This document shows, piece by piece, positions 10,971-21,651 of a DNA stretch of 64,000 nucleotides. The stretch's first letter is position 1; each line of letters opens with the position of its first letter. Position numbers and translations under genes: made by a program. Under the pieces are notes generated by a model. That model saw only the letters and a list, made by a program, of their open reading frames with translations. It made no database searches and was not told the origin of the DNA. The DNA comes from Notospermus geniculatus (Eukaryota; Nemertea; Pilidiophora; Heteronemertea; Lineidae), in contig NMRB01001001.1 in the NCBI GenBank assembly GCA_002633025.1, forward strand, positions 76,675-140,674. The letters are read 5' to 3'.

Positions 10971-11325
10971 CTTAAGCGGGATCCACTGTCGCGATCGTTG
11001 CGGTCCACCTGCGATTGGGTTGCGGTGATCGCAACTCCACCGCGGGCGTGCCTCCGGCAACTGGCGGTATGCCGGTGATGCATCGTTGGCAAGCTTGCAT
11101 TGGGGTTGCGGCACTGCCACTGCAAGGGATCGCAAGTAGGGAACGTGATCCACCATTGCGATTTACGAATGCTCCATACCAGAATAAAAATGTACATATT
11201 CTTTCCCTTTGGCCACTCATCTTCACCAAAATCCCCGTGCCGCACTGCGCGCCATATGTAATGAAGTCACGTGAAGAAATTGCTTGGTCTGATTGCACCA
11301 GGGATTTGCCTTCGCTGAAGGCCCA
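10971..11325. other. spacer between duplicated units, word-repetitive
   Basis: Unique to this copy. It begins with a GC-rich stretch in which short words recur in both orientations (GGATCCACTGTCGCGATCG, TTGCGGTGATCGCAA, GCGATCCC complement, GTGATCCACC), resembling the interior of palindromic MITEs, but I cannot define clean terminal repeats. Overlapping ~105-codon frames on both strands are probably a consequence of this composition. Confidence 0.35.
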
Positions 11326-11389
11326 GGATCTTGTCAGGTAAGCCGTGGGTAATAAGAGGTTTTCGAGGGGCCTAATTAAATGATGGCAG

Positions 11390-12418
11390 TCACTTGCAAC
11401 AAAAAGTCTTCTTCACCTCACTTCGAAAGAACGGCAGTGTGCAGCTGTAGATAATGAAATTAAAGGAATAGTTTGACAGGGTGAAAAGAGATAAAACGTT
11501 GCGAATGAAGATGACGAGTAGCATGTGACGTTGGTTTGTTGAACCTCGTAAAATGGTCATGTAGGTACCGAGCGTTACACCTGGAGTTAGCAGCACAATA
11601 TACGAAAGTGATACTAACATTGTGTTTGCAATCAGTTTGCCTTGCAAGGGATCTTTCCTATTTTGTGTGAGATCCAGTTTTCTGTTTGCTTGGAATATCC
11701 CCCATAAGATGGCAACGTTTGCCACGATGATGACAAACCCAGGCCCGTAGAAGTAGAGAAGCCTGTCGAGCTGCCTCAGCCATATCGCCACGATAACTGA
11801 CACGTGGAACGTACAGATGAGACGGCCACCGAAGTTCATGATGGCCACAGTAAGAGGCCTGTATAAATTCACAGTCAAGCCGAATCCAAATATCAAGAGA
11901 ATCGCATTACGACGTTTTGAACTTGTAATAATCTTCCTCTTCAATGGAAAACACACCACAAACGCTCTCTCCAAAGAATATGCGGCTACCAAACACCCAG
12001 AGAGATTGATCATGGTGTGGACAATGTAACCAGATATCTTGCATACTATTGATGATGAAGTCAACAAATCAAAGCCTAGCTTACCCTTACTGAGGAACCG
12101 AAGTCCAGAATCGGCCCACAGAAACACGGCGATATAGACCACACTGACGGCATCAGTGACGGATAGACACGCAAGGTATTGAACCGACGCGTCCTTCCTT
12201 TTTCTCAACCGGATGAACACGACAAGGGAAAGGATGTTACCAAACATGCCGATAACGGCAACGACAAGAATCAAATAACCCTGGAATATGCCGATGACGC
12301 CGCGAAACATCTGTAAGTCTTCCTGGTCGCTGGTTTCCTCTGTCGGCGTCCACGTGTTGCAGGAATCTTCCATGTCTTCTTCAGGCGTCGATAGGACTCT
12401 TTTAGATCCACTTTCCAA
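11390..12418 (-). CDS. intronless rhodopsin-class GPCR 3
   Basis: Intact seven-transmembrane receptor of 342 residues, or 327 if translation starts at the second Met (12373, MEDS). I favour the inner Met, because the neighbouring copy has CTG at the first position and the other two receptors also have short tails. Numbered from the first Met: GN with N61 in TM1, D89 in TM2 (LSVTD), C126 and C192 as the likely disulfide, E150-R151-A152 replacing D/ERY and followed by VCFPLKRK, NRKDPLQGKL in a short third intracellular loop, and N320-F-I-I-Y324 replacing NPxxY. Potential N-glycosylation at NLSG sits in TM3 and is probably not used. It has no intron, suggesting descent from a retroposed or ancestrally intronless gene. 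Ligand unknown. Confidence 0.93.
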   Translation of the reverse strand: MESGSKRVLSTPEEDMEDSCNTWTPTEETSDQEDLQMFRGVIGIFQGYLILVVAVIGMFGNILSLVVFIRLRKRKDASVQYLACLSVTDAVSVVYIAVFLWADSGLRFLSKGKLGFDLLTSSSIVCKISGYIVHTMINLSGCLVAAYSLERAFVVCFPLKRKIITSSKRRNAILLIFGFGLTVNLYRPLTVAIMNFGGRLICTFHVSVIVAIWLRQLDRLLYFYGPGFVIIVANVAILWGIFQANRKLDLTQNRKDPLQGKLIANTMLVSLSYIVLLTPGVTLGTYMTILRGSTNQRHMLLVIFIRNVLSLFTLSNYSFNFIIYSCTLPFFRSEVKKTFCCK

Positions 12419-12540
12419 TGCGGACCTGCAGAACTACCCCACTGGGTGGCGCTGTGAGCGCTGTGAGCGGTTGTACCTTTTTTTGACGGACGTCTCGGTC
12501 CGTGTTGCACGACGTCAAATCGCCCACTCTCTGTCTGTGG
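12419..12540. repeat. dispersed repeat at the GPCR 3 upstream boundary
   Basis: Contains GGCGCTGTGAGCG, a pyrimidine tract, CGTCTCGGTCCGTGTTGCA and ACGACGTCAAATCG. The same modules occur at 26396..26580, 33955..34320, 52279..52397 and 56340..56412, so a repeat family end lies directly upstream of the receptor start and was carried along in the GPCR duplication. Confidence 0.6.
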
Positions 12541-13411
12541 TGCAACACCTTCACGCGAATTGCAATGATGACAAAATATTTGACGATGCAGTAGCAAAAA
12601 GGCCACCGGACCATTTACGATCCTACCGGTCTCTTCAACAGAGGGAGGTCGACGGAGGAGATACTTTCGGAGCCCCTGTGCTGAGAGGATGTAAGGCCAG
12701 TTGATGGATCAGATAGCGTCCAACTCAAAAGAGCTCATTCATGACGATCATGGAGCACATCGTTTTTGCGAAGACGCGAAGCTGTTGTTGAAGTGCCAAC
12801 GTCACCCGTCTCAATCTCATCCAGTGGACACTGGTTTCTCTAATGTCGCGCACACGTCATTGTCATTAAGATTTCTATTTGATGGTATTTTCATCAAAGT
12901 AACGTGCTATCACTTTAACACATTAATGGTAATCTATTTTTGATAAAACAGCTTTTGATCGTCGGAGACGGACGTGTGGGTCTAAAATACATTACAGACG
13001 GTGTTTATGCTACTAATGTATATGCATACCGTGTTTCCTCATTCAGAAGTCACTTCATGAACTTGGCGCACGAACGCCCGCTGCATCGGTAAGGCTCATG
13101 ATCCATACTAATTCCAATCATGGCTGTCACGGCTGACGCTTTCTCTTCATACAGTGACAGCAATGACTGTAGTCTAATCGGTTGAATACTGCAAACATTG
13201 TGAAACTGACGACAGGCTGACGTAGGTCTGTGATGAGGAGGCATAGAATAGACCTAGACATGCCTTGTCAAATTATCACAATGCTCCCAATGGTGTTAGG
13301 TGTGGGCTGATCCCGAGTATTGTTGGGTGACGACAAAGTTGTTAATCTACACTATAACAATAGGCCTGTCATGGCATGTCTACAATGAAAAAGATAGCAT
13401 GAGGTACACCT

Positions 13412-13550
13412 CTAAAGGCGCCGCTCCACGTGACAGTTTTCTATCGGAAGTTTGCTGTCAGATAGTCAATTATTGCTGTCTGACAGCAATAATTGACTAT
13501 CTGACAGCAAACTCCCGATAGAAAACTGTCACGTGGAGCGGCGCCTTTAG
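13412..13550. repeat. 139-bp near-perfect palindrome
   Basis: Arms of about 69 bp (CTAAAGGCGCCGCTCCACGT... and its complement) differ at a single position (CGGAAG versus CGGGAG) around one unpaired central base near 13481. There is no spacer, so single strands would form a long hairpin. It could be a MITE or a relic of a palindromic duplication. Confidence 0.9.
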
Positions 13551-13675
13551 GCTGCAATCACATATAGAGCTACACGGACACGCCGGTTAACAATGGCTTT
13601 ACGGTCGCGAGCCCTTTGTGAAGCCACTGTTAATCGGCGTGCCCGTGTAGTGTGTAGCTCTATGTGATTGCAACC
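13550..13675. repeat. second palindrome abutting the first
   Basis: Inverted arms of about 50 bp, starting GGCTGCAATCACATATAGAG and ending with the near-complement, with mismatches and a ~25-base GC-rich centre. It begins exactly where the first palindrome ends. Confidence 0.85.
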
Positions 13676-13708
13676 AAAAACGACACCTGCCTTTGCACCT
13701 TCAGCATA

Positions 13709-14235
13709 GGCCAGACTTTTTTATTCCTTGTTTCTCGAGGTTTTTTTTAGGAGAAATATTTGAGGAGGGCGGAAAAAAATTAAAAAATAAAATTTATTTT
13801 TGGTAGCTTTTCACATTTCTCAACAATTTCAATGGCAATGCTTCAATTGGAGGATAGAAATTTTTTTAAATTTAAATGCGACCATGATATTTGAGCAGCA
13901 GTCTTGAGCAACGTACCCAATGCATAACGCACAAAACTGCAAGCGAGGGTTGGCATTAGTGAGGTTTCGCAAATCTGACGAAACACGAAGTATGAAATAC
14001 GAAACTGGACTTTATTTCTATGACGTAATGTATTTAAGGAGATGGTTGGTACCACAGATGTTCTGGGCGGCGTTCGGAAAAAAATAAAGAAAAAAACAAT
14101 TCTTTTTTTCAGTTTTTGGGTTAAAGGAATCGGCGGGCGCGAGAAATTGTAAAAACTAAAATTTTTATTTTTTTCCAAATTCGGGGCATCCCCAATTCGG
14201 CGGGTTCGCGAACAAGGAATTAAAAAAGTCTGGCC
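13709..14235. mobile_element. ~527-bp element with ~27-bp TIRs
   Basis: Left end GGCCAGACTTTTTTATTCCT and the complementary right end (AAGGAATTAAAAAAGTCTGGCC), both followed outward by ATA as a possible 3-bp target duplication. The interior is A/T rich. A block at about 13958-14065 (GAAACACGAAGTATGAAATACG) recurs at about 41010-41110, so the two loci share an interior sequence. A 146-codon frame inside is low-complexity and not convincing. Confidence 0.7.
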
Positions 14236-14365
14236 ATACCAACGTTGTTGGCGAATTCCTGGTGCATATTGTCTGCATATCAAAGTATACCCTTGGCATT
14301 AACTTCCCTATGACGTGTGAAAGGTGAACCTCACGTCGACCCCATCTCGTGCTACTTACAAAGGT

Positions 14366-15364
14366 TCAGCGAGAAGCAGGTGGTTTGCCCTTGAAACACA
14401 ACATGTTTTTCACCTCATTTCGATAGAAAGGCAATGTGCAGCTGTAGATAATGAAATTAAAGCAGTAGTTTGCGAATGAGAAAAGGCTACAGAGATTGCT
14501 AATAAAGATAAACAACTCGATATTCTCTTGGCTTTTTGAATTTCGTAGGGTTGTGAGATAGAAACCCATACTGACTGCTGGCGTCAGTAATACTACATAA
14601 GAGAGGGACACCAACATGGTATTTGCAATTAACTTGGTTTGTAAAGGATCTCTCCTTTTCCCTGTAAGCTCAGAGTCTTTATTAGATAAAGATACGCCGT
14701 ATAGTATAGCTATATTGGCGACTAGTATGACGAGAACAGGTCCGTAGAAATACAGGAACCGGTCAAGCTGCCGTAGCCAGAGCTCTGCAGTCACTGAGAC
14801 ATCAAATGTACACTTCTTCCTGCCGCCAAAGTCGAGGATACCAAACGTTACAGGTCGATAGATCGTCGTGGTTAAGCCTATCCCAAACACGACAAGTATG
14901 ACGTTCCGACGGTTTGTACTCGTAATTATCTGTCTTTTTAAGGGGAAGCACACAATGATTGCCCTCTCTAACGAATACGTTGCTATCAAGGAACCTGATA
15001 GGTTAATCGCTGTGTAGACAACATAACCAATGATCTTGCATCCCGCGAGGGAAACTGTTGTCAGGTCGAAGCTGATCTTTCCGTGGGTGATGTACCGGAG
15101 GCCAATATTAGCCCATACAATGAAACCAATGAAGATGACGCTGATCGTGTCCGTGATGGCTAAGCAGCCAAGGTACTGGACCGCTGCGTCCTTTCTTTTT
15201 CGTAATCTTAAGAAAACCACGAGCGAGAGGAGGTTGCCAAAGATACCAATACCAGCAACAAACACCGTTACATACCCTTGGAATATCTCAATTGCTTTCT
15301 GAAATACCTGGACCTCCATTGGTCCCCCTCCATCTTCAGTCGTGGGAGGGTAATCATCATCCAT
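14366..15364 (-). CDS. intronless rhodopsin-class GPCR 4
   Basis: Intact 332-residue class-A receptor, closest to GPCR 1 and more diverged from GPCRs 2 and 3. It has a short acidic N-terminus (MDDDYPPTTEDGG). TM1 carries G43-N44, TM2 carries LAITD with D72, and C109 and C185 are the likely disulfide. E133-R134-A135 stands where D/ERY is expected, then VCFPLKRQ. The third loop is GKRRDPLQTKL, TM6 ends with LLTPAVSMGF, and TM7 has N303-F-I-I-Y307. A cysteine near the C-terminus (MLCFKGK) is a plausible palmitoylation site (inference). Single exon, minus strand, as for its neighbours. Unusual in the same two motifs as the rest of the cluster. Ligand and G protein cannot be read from sequence. 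Confidence 0.93.
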   Translation of the reverse strand: MDDDYPPTTEDGGGPMEVQVFQKAIEIFQGYVTVFVAGIGIFGNLLSLVVFLRLRKRKDAAVQYLGCLAITDTISVIFIGFIVWANIGLRYITHGKISFDLTTVSLAGCKIIGYVVYTAINLSGSLIATYSLERAIIVCFPLKRQIITSTNRRNVILVVFGIGLTTTIYRPVTFGILDFGGRKKCTFDVSVTAELWLRQLDRFLYFYGPVLVILVANIAILYGVSLSNKDSELTGKRRDPLQTKLIANTMLVSLSYVVLLTPAVSMGFYLTTLRNSKSQENIELFIFISNLCSLFSFANYCFNFIIYSCTLPFYRNEVKNMLCFKGKPPASR

Positions 15365-15915
15365 ATTTGGTGTATATCACTCGGATAAGTTGGTCTTAAA
15401 GTTCGGGAGAACTTCACAGTTTGCGGGAATGAAATCACGGAGAACTGATGAAAAACCCAACCGCAGCAAGCTTATCAAATCGCTCCATTAGTTTGATGAG
15501 GTAAATCTATTTTCTTCCTCAGAAACCAAGAAACCAGAACACTCAAGGCGGAGACACTATGAGCTGCTATTGGAGCTCAACTTCATTATACTCTAACAAT
15601 CTCGCAGTAAAAGCTTCTAAAAATGGAGAAGATTTTGAAAACAGAAATGTTCTATAAATGTTGTTTCTATTAATGATATGATGCCGATCATGTTGAAGGG
15701 CGTTCCATCTTTAGCTTTGTTGTCGGATGTAGACGGACTTCGTCATGGCGGATGTCCCTGTGTTATCAGTCTGTAATTAGGCCCGGCCAGTTTTCCGGTT
15801 TGTTCGGAGATATGCTACAGGAAGGATGGAACTGGTTCTCCTTTCCCACAGGGGACCAAGTGACCATGAGAGGGGTTCAAAGCCAATTTTACGATGACTT
15901 GGCGATGTAAAGAAC
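15365..15915. other. upstream region of GPCR 4
   Basis: No gene or repeat recognised; presumably contains the receptor's promoter. Confidence 0.35.
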
Positions 15916-16029
15916 GTGTGCGTACTGTCGCATGCAGTGTGCGCACTGTCGCATGCAGTGTGCGTACTGTCGCATGCAGTGTGCGCACTGTCGCATGCAG
16001 TGTGCGCACTGTCGCATGCAGTGTGCGTG
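15916..16029. repeat. 21-bp minisatellite, five units plus a partial
   Basis: Unit GTGTGCGYACTGTCGCATGCA repeated without spacing. The only variation is T or C at one position (order T,C,T,C,C). Twenty-one bases is divisible by three, so all frames stay open and produce seven-residue peptide repeats on both strands; I do not regard these as genes. Confidence 0.95.
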
Positions 16030-16035
16030 GTGCTG

Positions 16036-19000
16036 TGTGTGTCAGTTCTTGTAATTAGAAACACCAAGGGCAGCATCTTGAATACTCAACATGACATATT
16101 GCGACCCTAACATGGCTAATAGGTAAAAACCTCAATCACCATCCCTCACTCGCCCAAATGTGGTCTTCCGTAAAACGAATCGAACGGAACTCGAGTAAGA
16201 GCAAGATACCTTCCGTTGGCAATTTGAGTCGTTTTTAAAGATGAAAGCTGATAAACGAAATGGATAAACCATTACGGGCATTTCACCCTCAAATCAAACA
16301 CTTAGGAAAGGTTATAACGTTAAAAGGATCGTATCATGATTTGATGAGTGGTTTCCAAAAATGGCCAAATTGGCATGTGATTGGTTTCTTCCCAGAAGGT
16401 TCCTTTGTGCTGAGGATNCGTCAGTTAGACGGCTGATTTACATGTCACAGTCCCACAAATCAGCTGTAAAAGAGCATCGTCGCCACTGCATCACTCAACC
16501 TGCTTTACATGAGCTGTCATCCGATAAACCTCTAGCAAAATTAATCGAATGAATCAGATGAAAAACGATGAAAAAGGTTCATAAAAAACATCAGGAAATA
16601 TTGCTTTTGTGTTGTTGGACTTTCATTACATTTCAACAAACAGCTCTGATTAGCTCTGCAAATTTCCGACTGAGTTCAGGCTATTTTCATAATCCTTGTG
16701 CAAGCCACCTTTCTAATCAACATCATCAACTCGACTGTAATAAAAACCGTCACGAACTGCCTCGGAAATTGAACAAATTGGCATAGTTGGCCAGCGGAGT
16801 AGTTAACCGGTAAACAATAGGGAGCATATTGGATACCTTGGAGCTTCTGTAGACACGACGCCCTCCAGTTCATCCGGAGAAATCAATAAAATGGTACAGG
16901 AAGAAGTATCAATATTTGTAAAAGATTTTGTTTCTTGTTAGAGGAGTTCAATATTCAACAACTGCAGCGTAATGGATTCTAATTGTGATCTCGTACGGGG
17001 TGGTATAGAAGGACACCTCCATGCTGTTGCGTTGTCTCTAAACTGACTATGCGAGAGATCGTGGGTTCGAATCCCGCCAAAACGGCACATCTGAACGAGA
17101 ACCATTACAGCATGCCATCATGACGCCCCCACCCCCGCCAGTTCTTGTTCAGGGTCAGAACTTAAGTCTTCGTCACTATTCCTGTTCTTTGCCGCGCCCA
17201 TTCTAGAGATCATCATCGCCACATACCCACATCACACGTTTCTCACGCATTGCCTTTCTCGGCTGTGCGAAAGCCTTCGATTCATTCGACACGACACCCT
17301 GTGTGAGGGGAGGCCCGGGGGGTGGCAGGAGACGAAGACATGACGGCGAGGTTGGCAAGCATAGAATCGGAAAGCATAAAGAAAGGGATTGCGGAGTCGT
17401 CACAATCTGATATCACATAGGCCTACCGGACGTTCATTCGTCCACTATTAGACGACACTTCAAGTTCATTGGCTGATTATTGAACTGAACACCACGTGAT
17501 CCCTATACAGCTGAACGACCTAATGCTGCACATACATTGTCCCTGGACTTGTAAGCGTGCTCAAACACCTCTCTGCCATTTGCTACCTCAGCTGAAAGGA
17601 CTGGGCAGGTAGAGAGAGAGACAGTCCCTGAATGTCTGGCTGTAAACACAGACTGATGCCTGCCTTTACCACACGGTCACAAGATATGTTGTAGAGAACA
17701 TCCGCCTGCATCCTGCATCCTCCCTGAGCCCTTTCAACCTGGGCACGAGGATGTGAGGGACTTTGGCATCTGGCGGTGGTTCAAGGACGGGCCATCAGGT
17801 TCCAGTGTTCAAACATGTCAGACAAAGCTACATCGACAACCCATTAGTCGTTCAAACAGTGTGTTTTCTGTTCTCTTGGGATGGTGTGTTCTCAGCCTGT
17901 TGATTACAAACGATTAATCTAACTGATCAAACGGAATTGACGCGGATCGCGGTCTGCTTCCTGTTAACACAACTCTTCTTCATCCGCTTTTGGAAGCGTT
18001 AGCTCTACTACCACTGACAATCCAGTCATTGGCCTTATTCTTGTGTAAATTGTGTGATAGCTCAGGTCCCCCCTTACAGTCTGCTTCCTTTTGACAGTGT
18101 GTGACGTTGCTCAGGGCCGTAGCAACGTTCTGAATGTTGAGGGGGAGAGGAGTTTGACATGCCCAGCTTCCATCGGTTTTCGTCAGTCGCATCTAGCTAC
18201 TTATCACAAACCTGCTGTGGGTCAGAGTTTGGCGATGAGTCCGAACACCAGGGTGTTCCTGGATGGTGTTTGAGGGCAGCACCGTTCCTTCGGCCATGCT
18301 TGTTGCCCTCCTTACTTGGACTTGTTGCCCTCCTTACTTGGTGGCAACTTGCACCGACTGTGGGCGACGACAGCAAACGTCCTCAGCCTCGTTCCGAGTA
18401 AGCCTTTCCGTCCATCGGAAGGAAATTTCCTACAGACGAGGCTTTCAGGAGTGCAACACTATGATTGGTCTTGCCAGCCATTCATACGTCATACGTCAGC
18501 AAGGCTACCACTCGTAAGATGTGAAAATGTTGTATATTGGTAAGAAGATTTAAAAAATCACAGAAAAATCAAGACAAGAAATCTAACTCTGCGGTCTGAT
18601 ATAACTGATATATGACCTCATTTAATCCCCACGGAACACTTGAGCTATAACACGGAACCATATCGACAATATTGTTCTCATCATGCAAATAACCGATAAT
18701 TCTTATTGGAAGTTTGAATTAAATCATGTCTGGAATCGAGTGTGGTTTTTCGCCCGGAGCAAAAGAAGTGATATTGGAAGATGATTTGGTAAAGGATGAT
18801 TTGGTTCTTCTTGTTGAAGAAGACGGCAGCAATTCGATGAGTCCATTGAGAGAGATTGTTGAGCTCTTTTATCATCATCGCTGCCTTCAGATAATCGATC
18901 CAGGGTCGAAAATGCGGGATCCAAATTGATACTCTATCAATCAAACACACGGAAGAAATACTTCAAATTGCTGTTGAGTCATCCTGGAACTCCACGTGTA

Positions 19001-19578
19001 TTGGCTACGTCATAAGACTACGCCGCGTAGTCGGAGGGCGGAGCGATGTCACAACCCTTGGTAGTCAAGATGCTGTTGAGTTTGCCGTGATAGCTTTCCA
19101 CTTGGTACATCTTGACTGTTCTGAGCTGAAATACCGAGGACTTTATTCACAATGCCCCCCCCCCGTAACTTGAGGTACGCAAATCCTTTGTCAGCGCCCA
19201 CTAATAGACAATAGTAAGGCCTACAAAGGATGGGGGTGAGTAAATCGCCCCTGCCGCTAGCATGCGACCGAATAATGCCACAATGGCAGATCCTTCGAAC
19301 ACCGACAGAACTTCTCTTGGCGTTCGTCAGGCTTCGGGCCTCGATTACATGTCAATATACATCAGGAAAAACTGCAAAAAACTACATCGTTCATTTTTTA
19401 CAAGTCTAGTCCAATTCATTAAGGGCTTACTGCCAACTGCTTTCATTTCCCCAGCCCAGGAAGTCAGCTCATGTCGCGGACACTTTGAATTCTGTCTGCG
19501 AACGATGTCGATCCCCAGATCAGTCCAAAGTGTCATCCCGTCCGGGTCGACGCGATCAACACCCAATACGTATACTCC
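16036..19578. other. gene-free stretch with minor repeats
   Basis: No convincing exon. It contains a SINE-like B-box (GGTTCGAATCCC, about 17065-17076) without a clean tRNA fold, a 22-bp unit repeated twice (18299-18320 and 18321-18342, GTTGCCCTCCTTACTTGG core), and an undetermined base at 16418. Open frames up to 122 codons show no domain. Confidence 0.4.
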
Positions 19579-20380
19579 GCACGACTGCAACCGTATAGGA
19601 AGTTACTTCGAATTCAGATATCGCATGTAATACTTCATCACCCGATACCGACGAAACCTATTTGAAATCTACTTGTCGGTCACTTCAAATTCAACTCATC
19701 CAAAGTGGCCACTATCAACTGTGTCATCCACGTACAGTCATCAATTTGATTCGAAATTCCTTCTACGTCTCAGCTATAGTAATAAAAACTTATTGGAATA
19801 TTATAGATAGCTTGTTGACTGCTTACAAAAACCTACTAAATATGCATCCTGCAACCCTTCCCATAACAAATTGTCTGCTTTCGACAGGAAAGTTGATAAG
19901 GTATTGTATTTTCCCACAATAGTTACGTGTTGATCTGATGTTGGTGATTATCTTGTTGCCCGTGATTTTTTTCGTGTCATATGGCTGCTTGTAACCTGCT
20001 AATTTCTCGTTGCGGAGATGCACCTATGATGAGATACTGTGTCAAGATATCTAGCTATAGGCTCATCTCCAGAGGTTAGAATTTGAAAAGATGTGCAGCG
20101 TATGCAAATTCTGTGATTCGGTTGTGACCGGTAGGACTTTGGCATGCTGATGTTGGCCAACATTTGAGCAAGAATTCAAATATTATCAAGTTAGAACTTC
20201 AGTCCTGAACTCTTCCAGTGGCATACAGTATAAGATGGCTGAGTAGAGACTCTGCCGAACACTGATTGGACGATATTCCGTCCAATAGGCACTAAGCAGA
20301 AGTTTTGCGCTTCAACAGGAAGTTTTTCTATGACAATATGTGTACATGTAGTTGGGCTTTGACCAATCTCCTACACACAG
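19579..20380. repeat. ~800-bp tandem duplication, copy 1
   Basis: Matches 20382..21181 with scattered substitutions (for example CAACCG/CTACCG near the start) and a 2-base indel. The two copies are separated only by one undetermined base at 20381. Nothing coding is recognisable. Confidence 0.9.
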
Positions 20381-20381
20381 N

Positions 20382-21181
20382 GCACGACTGCTACCGTATA
20401 GGAAGTTACTTCGAATTCAGATATCGCATGTAATACTTCATCACCCGATACCGACGAAACTTATTTGAAATACTTGTCGGTCACTTCAAATTCAACTCAT
20501 CCAAAGTGGCCACTATCAATTGTGTCATCCACGTACAGTCATCTATTTGATTCGAAATTCCTTCTACGTCTCAGCTATAGTAATAAAAACTTATTGGAAT
20601 ATTATAGACAGCTTGTTGTCTGCCTACAAAAACCTACTAAATATGCATCCTGCAACCCTTCACATAACAAATCGTCTGCTTTCGACAGGAAAGTTGATAA
20701 GGTATTGTATTTTCCCACAATAGTTACGTGTTGATCTGATGTTGGTGATTATCTTGTTGCCCGTGATTTTTTTCGGGTCATATGGCTGCTTGTAACCTGC
20801 TAATTTCTCGTTGCGGAGATGCACCTATGATGAGATACTGTGTCAAGATATCTAGCTATAGGCTCATCTCCAGAGGTTAGAATTTGAAAAGATGTGCAGC
20901 GTATGCAAATTCTGTGATTCGGTTGTGACCGGTAGGACTTTGGCATGCTGATGTTGGCCAACATTTGAGCAAGAATTCAAATATTATCAAGTTAGAACTT
21001 CAGTCCTGAACTCTTCCAGTGGCATACAGTATAAGATGGCTGAGTAGAGACTCTGCCGAACACTGATTGGACGATATTCCGTCCAATAGGCACTAAGCAG
21101 AAGTTTTGCGCTTCAACAGGAAGTTTTTCTATGACAATATGTGTACATGTAGTTGGGCTTTGACCAATCTCCTACACACAG
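20382..21181. repeat. ~800-bp tandem duplication, copy 2
   Basis: Second copy, starting immediately after the n at 20381. Its divergence from copy 1 is low and mostly in the first third, as expected of two alleles or of a very recent duplication. Confidence 0.9.
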
Positions 21182-21497
21182 CAATGAAAGTGAACGTTAT
21201 TGCTGTTTTGATAAGTTCATCTCACGTTTCCCATCATGGTAATCTTGTCCTTCGTTCCGTTGACGATGTTAATCACTTGCCGGGTTTTTTAAAAAGCCGA
21301 GAATTTTCTTTTGATTTTGATTGGATGTTTGGAGGTTAATACGGTGTCTCATCTTTAGATATGATCGATGCTACACAGGGGAAGTTGGCAAACAGAAACG
21401 AGAGGACAATTCGCGCGAGATTTCAAGGATGATGGGATAAATTGGAAACTGAATGACAAAAACGACGTATCACAAGATGTGTGCCAAGTTGTCAATA

Positions 21498-21649
21498 CGG
21501 AGGTTTAGAAATCAAACGATAAACGTAAACTTAACGACAACGTTATTTTTCAGACTACACATTCACCAGATTTTATATTGCATTTTCGGTACAAAAATAA
21601 CGTTGTCATTAACGTTTTTTACGTTTATCGTTTGATTTCTAAACCTCCC
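21498..21649. mobile_element. 152-bp MITE, family shared with 30000..30148
   Basis: Long inverted arms (GAAATCAAACGATAAACGTA core) around a short centre containing TTTTATATTGCATTTTCGG. TA lies at both edges. A second copy with the same arms and centre is inside intron 5 of the first six-exon gene. Confidence 0.85.
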
Positions 21650-21651
21650 TA

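Larger units (their letters stand above)
11326..13095. repeat. segmental duplication, copy B
   Basis: Partner of 8574..10269 plus 10899..~10970. It carries the intact receptor gene and lacks both the 36-bp minisatellite expansion and the 620-bp insertion, so it represents the more ancestral arrangement. Confidence 0.9.

Noticed and set aside
10931-11341. Overlapping ~105-codon frames on both strands
   Set aside because: A GC-rich word-repetitive segment yields open frames in four readings; no domain, and the segment is absent from the paralogous unit.
15777-16110. Frames with TACDSAH-type peptide repeats
   Set aside because: They are the 21-bp minisatellite translated; the unit length is a multiple of three.
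17030-17085. Apparent tRNA with GGTTCGAATCCC
   Set aside because: The T arm is good, but there is no convincing D or anticodon arm; at most a SINE fragment.
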